The notes under the pieces: generated by a model | Told to the model about the DNA's origin: nothing | Database searches by the model: none | Seen by the model: the letters and a program-made list of their open reading frames with translations, nothing else | Assembly (NCBI GenBank): GCA_013360215.1 | Contig: JABWCP010000052.1 | Location: 1-6,331, forward strand | Reading direction: 5' to 3' | DNA: 6,331 nucleotides | DNA from: a bacterium | GTDB taxonomy: Bacteria > CLD3 > SB21 | In this document: positions 1-5,787 of the stretch, in pieces | Layout: each line of letters starts with the position of its first letter | Numbering within the stretch: the stretch's first letter is position 1 | Translations under genes and position numbers: made by a program

Positions 1-1
1 G

Positions 2-343
2 ATTGTTTTGCTCAGTGGTTCATTGCGGTGTTTAGCTGAGCCGATGCAACGTTTTACGCAAGCCGAAGATTTGATTTGTTCGGAAACGGAAATCGTAAAC
101 AACCGATATACCGGCGAAATGAGTTCACTGCATCCGTACGGCGAAAACAAAAAGACATTAGCGATACGTTATTGTACAGATCATCAAATAGCTGAGAGAA
201 ACTGCCGGGCCTACGCCAATGAGTGGGCGGATCGTTTTCTTATGGAGGCTGTCGGAGAAGCGGTGGCCGTGGATCCGGATGAAAATTTAGAGCGACTTGC
301 ACGAATAAAAAAATGGAAACAAATTAACATATATCATGGCTAA
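2..343 (+). CDS. HAD-IB family phosphatase (SerB/PgpC-like), C-terminal part, 5' truncated by window edge
   Basis: The frame is open to the left edge, so the true start lies outside the window; the TTG at 8 is not a credible start because it falls inside a HAD core motif. Reading from base 2, the first residues (IVLLSGSL) match HAD motif II, with the conserved Ser after a hydrophobic strand. Next come a 'TG' turn (about residue 35 counted from the TTG at 8), a 'YGENK' motif III with the conserved Lys, and a motif IV region (AYANEWAD) followed by the typical ending 'EAVGEAVAVDP' and a basic tail with a Trp. This order is characteristic of subfamily IB phosphatases such as phosphoserine phosphatase and phosphatidylglycerophosphatase C. 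The motif I nucleophile (DxD) would be upstream and cannot be checked. Motif IV is odd: the first of its two usual Asp residues is Asn, while the second is kept. The stop overlaps the next start by 8 bases, so the two genes are probably translationally coupled. The substrate is unknown; beside CDP-alcohol transferases, a phosphorylated lipid head group or polyol is plausible. Confidence 0.82.
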   Translation: MVLLSGSLRCLAEPMQRFTQAEDLICSETEIVNNRYTGEMSSLHPYGENKKTLAIRYCTDHQIAERNCRAYANEWADRFLMEAVGEAVAVDPDENLERLARIKKWKQINIYHG

Positions 344-1772
344 ATCTTTTTTTCTAAAACAGGCAGCTTGGTTTAAAGATTCTTTACAGGAGTTCACTGT
401 CCCGGATGAGTTTGAAATTGACATGATAGCTCCAGTTGATGCCCCGGCATTGTCGCGGGACATGATAAAAGAGTCTATTTATCATCCCTTTGGTCCTTCG
501 CTAAAAAATTTAACCCAAGGTAAGACCAAAATTGTTTTCGTGGTTGATGATCTCGGTCGCCCGACTCCAGCGCATGATATTATTCCTTATGTTTTAGAAA
601 TTTTAAGTACCTCCGGCGTGCTTTCGCAAGATATCTCATTTATAGTAGCAACGGGATCTCATCGACAACTTTCCCGCGAGGATATGGCGCGCAAAGTCGG
701 TGCAACTATCGTTGACTCGTACCGTGTCACATGCCACGATGCATTCAAGTCACCATTAAAAGATCTCGGATATTCGAGAAATGGCTTTCCGTGTATTGCT
801 AATAAAGAGGTTGCTGAGGCTGATCTTATTATAGGTATCGGTTGTGTTATTCCTCATTCGTGTCACGGATTTGGCGGAGGTGCGAAGCTTTTTTGTCCGG
901 GTATTGCAGGTATGGAATCCATTGTCACCATGCACGGGTTTACGCCCAAACGGGGGCGAGGGAATATTGATAATCCAAAGAATGATTGGGATATGCGCTC
1001 GGCGTCGGAGGCATTTGTGGCAAAACTACCCCCGATTTTTCTCATTAATGTTGTCATGAATTCACAACGCGAAATAAGCGCTATTTTTTCAGGATCTATC
1101 CAGAACGTTTTTGAAGCCGCGCGAATAAAAGCGTCTGAAGTTTATAGAACAGAAATTTTGGAAGATCAAAAAACAAAATATGATGTGATTTTGATTAATG
1201 CTTACCCACTGGACTCAGATCCGGTGCAGTCTGCTAAAAGTCCTTGGGTGAAAAACATGTTTCCAGATACAATTCAAATTCATATCAACTCGTCTGCGGA
1301 TGGTGTTGATTATCATGGTTGGAAAGTATTCAGGCGAAGTAATTGGTTCACCTTGGTTGTAGCGTCTATCGCTGAGGGCCTAACATTTCCAATAGTTCCC
1401 AAATTTTTTAATAATATTTCATCTTGGCCGATCATTCGTTTCCTCCGAGAACATTTGGTCCGACTGCTTGTACGAATATCACATGCGGATTTTGACACTT
1501 ATTTATCGTGTCGAGTTGCGATTGAAAAGAGTAAGTCAAGAGAAGCATCGTCAGTATCAGGCCCGGATAGAAACCGTACCCCTTGGGTTTATTCAGAGTA
1601 TTTTACGGATGCCGAATTCAAAAAAAAATACAGTAAAGGTACTCTATTTAAAGATTGGAAATCTGTAGTTGAAGGCATAAAAAAGTACTATCCCAAAGCC
1701 AAAATAGCTGTAGTCACTTGCGCACCGGTTCAAATTCCTGTGGTGAAAGGATCTCATGATAGCACTCATTGA
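336..1772 (+). CDS. LarA-like (DUF2088) nickel-pincer-nucleotide racemase/epimerase homologue
   Basis: This 478-residue protein carries the lactate-racemase N-terminal domain. Visible motifs are D72xxR75 in 'VVDDLGRPTP', 'ATGSHR' with H109, 'IPH' with H174, 'GGGAKLFCPG' with K184, 'TMH' with H200, and QxxK (Q298, K301). From memory, Lactobacillus plantarum LarA uses D72, R75, H108, H174, K184, H200, Q295 and K298; K184 carries the pincer nucleotide and H200 binds nickel. The match is near-exact in position, so cofactor binding is likely intact. Known relatives racemise lactate, malate or phenyllactate or epimerise sugar acids; the substrate here is unknown. The protein is about 50 residues longer than LarA (about 425), with the extra length mainly near the C-terminus. 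The start at 336 has no good ribosome-binding site (the nearest GGA is 18 bases upstream) and overlaps the HAD gene, which points to coupled translation. Activity would need LarB, LarC and LarE encoded elsewhere. I give no gene symbol because lactate specificity is not shown. Confidence 0.9.
   Translation: MAKSFFLKQAAWFKDSLQEFTVPDEFEIDMIAPVDAPALSRDMIKESIYHPFGPSLKNLTQGKTKIVFVVDDLGRPTPAHDIIPYVLEILSTSGVLSQDISFIVATGSHRQLSREDMARKVGATIVDSYRVTCHDAFKSPLKDLGYSRNGFPCIANKEVAEADLIIGIGCVIPHSCHGFGGGAKLFCPGIAGMESIVTMHGFTPKRGRGNIDNPKNDWDMRSASEAFVAKLPPIFLINVVMNSQREISAIFSGSIQNVFEAARIKASEVYRTEILEDQKTKYDVILINAYPLDSDPVQSAKSPWVKNMFPDTIQIHINSSADGVDYHGWKVFRRSNWFTLVVASIAEGLTFPIVPKFFNNISSWPIIRFLREHLVRLLVRISHADFDTYLSCRVAIEKSKSREASSVSGPDRNRTPWVYSEYFTDAEFKKKYSKGTLFKDWKSVVEGIKKYYPKAKIAVVTCAPVQIPVVKGSHDSTH
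1745..1751 (+). promoter_or_regulatory. Ribosome-binding site for the first transferase-like gene
   Basis: GAAAGGA lies four bases before the ATG at 1756, inside the end of the LarA-like gene. It supports that ATG as the start and re-initiation across the 17-base overlap. Confidence 0.55.
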
Positions 1773-2946
1773 TGCACGTAATACTGATAGTTTCAGCAAA
1801 CTTTTTGATATCACCTTGATTGAACGCATTCTTCGTCAGGTGTGGGTGGTCGGAGTTCGTGAAGCGTATCTGTACGCGCCTAAACAATCAGTAAATCTTA
1901 AAGGGGAATTTATAAAAAAATTTCCTATGAAATTTGGCGCGATTCGTGCATTAGATGAATTACCAAAAGATCAAAACGATGTTATGATTTTTGACGGTTC
2001 GGCTATTTATGATGATAGGATTATAGATGCTTTAACAAAATCTGAAAACGATGTTTCGATTATTGATGGACTTAATCCTGATACGCCCATAGCCGTTCGA
2101 TACACTAATAATCAAACGTGGTCAAGTGTAACTATTAACGATAAAAAATTCACAGAAGTATTCAAAAGTTCGACCATAAAAGATATACAAACAATGGATA
2201 CGTATGTCAAATTTTTACGTAAATCATACATCCCTACGTTACGTTTTGTAAAAGCAGAAGATAACCTGCGAACCATTGAGAATGATCTTTTCGAAAAAAC
2301 ATTTAAATCAGGTTTGGAGTGGATTGCAATATACGGGTATAAGATCCCGGTTCGCGAAATGACGAGATTATGTGCGAAAACATCCGTTACGCCGAATCAG
2401 ATTACAGCCGTAGCCATATTCTGCCGATGGGCGTCTATACCTTTGTTATTTGGAGGTTGGCTTGCGCTCGGACTAAGTTTGATTGTATTATTTGTTGTTT
2501 TAGATTCTTTGGATGGCAAACTTGCCCGAATGACGTTTCGATTTAGTGAACATGCTGACTGGATTGATCATGGCTCCGTACTACCCACACGTCTTGGCTG
2601 GTATGCGGGGTTGGGATGGCACTACAGTTCTGGTGTATGGTCGTCACAAGCGGGTATGCTAACTATCATAACATTAGTTTGTATAGTTTTGGATGATCTC
2701 AATTGGGCTGTTGCCAAACGAATTTTTAAACGTACTCTTTTTGATATTACTGATTTTGATGCAAAAGCGCATTTGTTTACTCATCGCCGCAACGATATGT
2801 TTTTGATGCTTAGCGGTTATCTTATGGGGTTAGGGTTGTATTCGTTTTATTTAATTTGCGGGTGGGTCGTGGTCACGTGGATCTGGCATTGCACGCGAAT
2901 TGTCTATTTATCGAACGATAGTAGCTTGTCAAAAGAAAGAAATTAA
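1756..2946 (+). CDS. Nucleotidyltransferase-like / CDP-alcohol phosphatidyltransferase-like membrane protein, degenerate active site (paralogue A)
   Basis: This 396-residue protein has two domains. Residues 1 to about 165 resemble a GT-A nucleotidyltransferase: strand 'IALIDA', helix 'TLIERILRQV', and 'VMIFDGSAIYDD', where D80 sits at the usual metal-binding strand end. The GxGxR nucleotide loop is missing. Residues about 185 to 215 form the linker 'PVREMTRL...VTPNQIT', typical of CDP-alcohol transferases before their first helix. About six membrane segments follow (near 216-235, 237-253, 276-290, 300-318, 347-366 and 367-385). The signature reads D250-SL-D253-G254-KL-A257-R258, then after eight residues A267 instead of Gly, D271 at the third Asp, and V275 where the fourth, catalytic-base Asp should be. 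'DHG' after the third Asp and 'HLFTHRRN' near residue 340 look like features of one subfamily. It overlaps the LarA-like gene by 17 bases and sits 17 bases before its paralogue. It may be a non-catalytic partner, a transferase using another base, or a lipid-binding protein. Confidence 0.85.
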   Translation: MIALIDARNTDSFSKLFDITLIERILRQVWVVGVREAYLYAPKQSVNLKGEFIKKFPMKFGAIRALDELPKDQNDVMIFDGSAIYDDRIIDALTKSENDVSIIDGLNPDTPIAVRYTNNQTWSSVTINDKKFTEVFKSSTIKDIQTMDTYVKFLRKSYIPTLRFVKAEDNLRTIENDLFEKTFKSGLEWIAIYGYKIPVREMTRLCAKTSVTPNQITAVAIFCRWASIPLLFGGWLALGLSLIVLFVVLDSLDGKLARMTFRFSEHADWIDHGSVLPTRLGWYAGLGWHYSSGVWSSQAGMLTIITLVCIVLDDLNWAVAKRIFKRTLFDITDFDAKAHLFTHRRNDMFLMLSGYLMGLGLYSFYLICGWVVVTWIWHCTRIVYLSNDSSLSKERN

Positions 2947-2963
2947 TAAATCGAGATCTAAAA

Positions 2964-4178
2964 TTGTTGAAATTAACAGCCCATATATTACTTACGAATG
3001 ATTTTGAGCAATATGCTCACCGAGAGGTTTATGGAGTAACATTCGTTGAAAGGCTTATTCGGCAGTGTAAAGAATTAAAAGTGCATTCCATTAATGTATG
3101 GAGTGAAAAAATTATGTTTGTTCACTCGGATGTATACTGTCGCCCGTTCAATGAATGGAATCAATATATGTCTCAACTGCGAGTTCGTGAAGAAGAGCGA
3201 ATTATTATTATTGATTCTAATATCATCGCGGATGATCATTTGATCAAATATCTGGTCTATCACACGGGTTCGTTGGCAATTACAAATCAGTACCACATAG
3301 TTGGAGTAAATACTTCCAGATTGGCTAAAAATAACACCGATGTTTTTTCCTTTGAAACCGCCAAGAAGTATGTGGCTAATTTTGATCCAAAAGTGATAGA
3401 GCCGAATGAAATGAATAAGTACGTTCATGAGTTACGTTTGCAATTCGTGCCTTACTTTTTCGTTTATACGCATGCTTTGGACATTCGTCAAATGCAAAAC
3501 ATCATGTATGAAGCTAACTTTAAGGGTACACTTGATTTTATTGCTACCTACGTGTATAAATATCCGGTTCGAGAGATTACGAAATTTTTAAGCCGCCATT
3601 CTTGGGTGACCCCGGATTTTCTTACTATGCTGAGTATCGTCAGTTCGTTTGTTGTTCCGTTGCTATTAGCTTTCGGTGAAATGGGATGGGCCGTTTTGGT
3701 GGGTTGGCTCATGTTCATTTTTGATTCCGTGGACGGGAAATTGGCGCGACTGACCGTTCGGCTTAACCCGACGATGGGCGTGATCGAACACGCTACGAGT
3801 GCCCCAGCTATTTTTTTGTGGTTTGCCGGTCTGGGCTGGTATTTTTCAAATGGGCAACTTTTAGAGTTTACCCATCCGGCTTCGGCTACGGCGTGGTCGC
3901 TGATGGCGCTGTATTGGTTAGATAAAGGGGTCAATGGAATATTCAAACCGCGCTTCGGTATTGATTTGTATAACTATGCTCCGATAGATCGTTTCTTTCA
4001 CCTTTTCGCCTGTCGCCGCGCGATTATACATCTTATCATTACCGTGGGGTGGGCGACCAGCTATCGCGATGAAGCGTTTTACTTTTTAGGTATTTGGATG
4101 GTCATCAGTTTTATGTTTCATTTGTTTCGTTGCGGATGGATTTTAGCTACGGACGAACCTCAAACTGTGGCCGAATAA
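2964..4178 (+). CDS. Nucleotidyltransferase-like / CDP-alcohol phosphatidyltransferase-like membrane protein, degenerate active site (paralogue B)
   Basis: This 404-residue protein is a tandem paralogue of the preceding gene. The heads align ('TFVERLIRQ' here, 'TLIERILRQ' there; 'IIIIDSNIIADD' here, 'VMIFDGSAIYDD' there), as do the linkers ('YKYPVREITKFLS...VTPDFLT') and the segment between the AR of the signature and 'AGLGW', which is the same length with no gaps. The signature is D254-SV-D257-G258-KL-A261-R262, then M271 for Gly, E275 for the third Asp and S279 for the fourth. It is therefore even further from the canonical site than its neighbour. About six membrane segments lie near 219-236, 241-255, 281-297, 308-322, 353-366 and 372-390. 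'HLFACRR' (346-352) matches the same motif in paralogue A. The start is a TTG at 2964 (a second TTG follows at 2967); no ATG or GTG lies between the previous stop and this point, and the N-terminus aligns with paralogue A. The ribosome-binding site is weak (GAG near 2953). The nucleotide loop GxGxR is absent. Substrate and activity are unknown. Confidence 0.85.
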   Translation: MLKLTAHILLTNDFEQYAHREVYGVTFVERLIRQCKELKVHSINVWSEKIMFVHSDVYCRPFNEWNQYMSQLRVREEERIIIIDSNIIADDHLIKYLVYHTGSLAITNQYHIVGVNTSRLAKNNTDVFSFETAKKYVANFDPKVIEPNEMNKYVHELRLQFVPYFFVYTHALDIRQMQNIMYEANFKGTLDFIATYVYKYPVREITKFLSRHSWVTPDFLTMLSIVSSFVVPLLLAFGEMGWAVLVGWLMFIFDSVDGKLARLTVRLNPTMGVIEHATSAPAIFLWFAGLGWYFSNGQLLEFTHPASATAWSLMALYWLDKGVNGIFKPRFGIDLYNYAPIDRFFHLFACRRAIIHLIITVGWATSYRDEAFYFLGIWMVISFMFHLFRCGWILATDEPQTVAE

Positions 4179-4219
4179 ATACACTGTGTGATTATTGCTA
4201 CAAAAAAGAAATTAATACC

Positions 4220-4236
4220 AATAGTTTAAACCTATT
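4220..4236. repeat. Imperfect palindrome before the canonical transferase gene
   Basis: AATAGTTTAAACCTATT has a perfect 8-base core (GTTTAAAC) flanked by AATA and TATT, with one extra C on the right side. It ends three bases before the GTG at 4239. It could be an operator or a start-region hairpin, but short AT-rich palindromes also arise by chance. Confidence 0.25.
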
Positions 4237-4238
4237 CA

Positions 4239-5663
4239 GTGATGATTCAAAACGCGATAATAATTGCAATAAAATCAACAAACGACGCACCGGATTTTGA
4301 TACGTTGTACGGCGGAGAGACGTTGATCGGGCGGGCGCTAGTGGCGATGAGTAAATCCGGCATGAAATATGTAACGATAATATGCCGAATGTCGGATCGT
4401 ACACTCATTGAACGTTGTGTTAAAGAAGTGGATGCCGAACGCATCAGTGTATCTCCTACGATCCATAGTATGGATGATGACGTAAATTTAAGTAAAGCCG
4501 TTAATGAGATTACAAAATCATCAGAAAGCACATGGATGCTGATGACATATGATAAAATCATTCATCCGACTTTCATTTTGCCGGTACGCGAATGCGTACA
4601 AACGCCGGCATTGATTACGTATAACGGCGTTATGCGTCAAGGGGATAAGGTTATTTTTGGCGAAGAGATGGCGCCCAAGTTTCAAACCCAATTTCAGGAT
4701 GTTTCGATTTTTGATATGGTATCTGTACAGGATAATAAAGTGAAAACATGGAATACAGCCGACGCGCCGCACTTCTCAGCCGGAATTTTAGTCGCTCGTA
4801 ACGCGGATCTTGTTTTAGCAGAAACTTGGCAAAGTATATCTGAACTCATAAAGTTTTTTATAACGAAAGAATTATTGAAAACGGTTTCTGTCAGCAACGG
4901 TTGGTGTATGCCGGTCAATAAATCTATTCCACCGTCGGTAATAAAAAACGTTTTTTGGAAAATGGCTTTTAAAGAAATCAGCGGAGAATTTTCTAAAGCT
5001 GTGAATAGTAAACTATCCAAACCGCTTACATTTTGGTTTAGCGCGCACCAGTACAAACCGGATACGATCAGTAATATGTCGCTCGTGCTTTTTATTGTAG
5101 CGTCGGGGTTTTTGTTAATACCGGAATACTGGGCTATGGTCGTTTTTGCCGTAGTTTGGCAGTTTTCAGCCGGCGTGCTGGATCGTTGCGATGGCGAAGT
5201 GGCACGTATGCGTAATCATGAATCCGAGGCCGGCGGAAAATTTGACATGATCGTGGATGACTTACGATTTGCTCTACCTCTGATGGCGTTAGGTGTGGCG
5301 TGTTCCCTGGAATTACCGGATGTGCGATACGCCATTGTAGCTGCGATCACGCTTGCGGGGAGTTTTGCTATTACATTCTTTGAACAAGCTACAATGCGCC
5401 GTTTTGGTTATGTGAGTCGCCAAAAACTGAACGTAGATTATCTGAAAGCCAAAGGTGATACCAGCCGCTTCAGCACCACAATGAAAAAACTCCAACCCGT
5501 ATTCAAAGGTGATATTCGTACTTTTTATGTGTTTTTGCTGACTTTTCTCGGCGAGAAAACCATTATTTTTTGGGTATTAGTGTTTTATCATGTATTTGTA
5601 AGCGCTCTTGCTTTATTCGGTGCGCTGACGTTTCCGCGATTAATAGCGAAAATGAAAAAGTGA
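4239..5663 (+). CDS. IPCT/DIPPS-like bifunctional-type protein: nucleotidyltransferase-like head and canonical CDP-alcohol phosphatidyltransferase
   Basis: This protein has 474 residues from the GTG at 4239, or 473 from the ATG at 4242, which is the more conventional start; neither has a clear ribosome-binding site. Residues 1 to about 240 are a GT-A nucleotidyltransferase-like head: strand 'AIIIAI', 'GGETLIGRAL' (25-34), 'YDKIIHP' with D105 at the metal-binding strand end, and 'FSAGILVARN' (179-188). The usual GxGxR loop and following Pro-Lys are not visible, so cytidylyl transfer is doubtful. Residues about 265 to 470 are the membrane transferase with about six helices. Its signature is complete: D315-RC-D318-G319-EV-A322-R323, eight residues, G332, D336 and D340. 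In this family the first three Asp bind metal and the fourth is the general base, so this domain should be active and form a phosphodiester from a CDP-alcohol. Length and order fit inositol-1-phosphate cytidylyltransferase/DIPP synthase, but the true alcohol cannot be told. It follows paralogue B by 60 bases and is probably the last gene of the operon. Confidence 0.88.
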   Translation: MMIQNAIIIAIKSTNDAPDFDTLYGGETLIGRALVAMSKSGMKYVTIICRMSDRTLIERCVKEVDAERISVSPTIHSMDDDVNLSKAVNEITKSSESTWMLMTYDKIIHPTFILPVRECVQTPALITYNGVMRQGDKVIFGEEMAPKFQTQFQDVSIFDMVSVQDNKVKTWNTADAPHFSAGILVARNADLVLAETWQSISELIKFFITKELLKTVSVSNGWCMPVNKSIPPSVIKNVFWKMAFKEISGEFSKAVNSKLSKPLTFWFSAHQYKPDTISNMSLVLFIVASGFLLIPEYWAMVVFAVVWQFSAGVLDRCDGEVARMRNHESEAGGKFDMIVDDLRFALPLMALGVACSLELPDVRYAIVAAITLAGSFAITFFEQATMRRFGYVSRQKLNVDYLKAKGDTSRFSTTMKKLQPVFKGDIRTFYVFLLTFLGEKTIIFWVLVFYHVFVSALALFGALTFPRLIAKMKK

Positions 5664-5777
5664 AATTATTCATCTTATTTGATTGGAAAACAGTTTACCC
5701 CCTTTTAATATGAGGATGCGTCAATTTATAGTTTCTTTTAAAATACCGGTTAATACATAAAAGTATGAAAACAAAGT

Positions 5778-5783
5778 GAGGGG
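5778..5783 (+). promoter_or_regulatory. Ribosome-binding site for the DUF3047 gene
   Basis: GAGGGG lies four bases before the ATG at 5788 and selects that start, which also gives a well-formed signal peptide. Confidence 0.6.
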
Positions 5784-5787
5784 ATAT

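Noticed and set aside
8-343. Complete small protein of 111 residues starting at the TTG at 8
   Set aside because: The codons before it continue a HAD motif II strand, so this is the end of a longer gene cut by the window edge.
863-1057. Antisense open frame of 64 codons inside the LarA-like gene
   Set aside because: It shadows a strongly conserved coding region (H174 to H200) and has no recognisable motif or ribosome-binding site.
3075-3946. Two antisense open frames (117 and 132 codons) within paralogue B
   Set aside because: The + strand frame aligns along its whole length with paralogue A; the antisense translations show no family features.
4247-5056. Antisense open frames of 83 to 120 codons in the head of the canonical transferase gene
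   Set aside because: They are by-products of codon use on the coding strand, with no independent support.
5664-5720. Terminator after the canonical transferase gene
   Set aside because: I looked for a GC-rich stem followed by a T run and found none; the CCCCCTTTT at about 5698-5706 has no matching arm nearby.
5679-5732. Possible promoter: TTGATT at 5679 with TTTAAT at 5704, or TATAGT at 5727
   Set aside because: The first pair has a 19-base spacer, and TATAGT has no good -35 at the right distance; in AT-rich intergenic DNA such matches are expected by chance.
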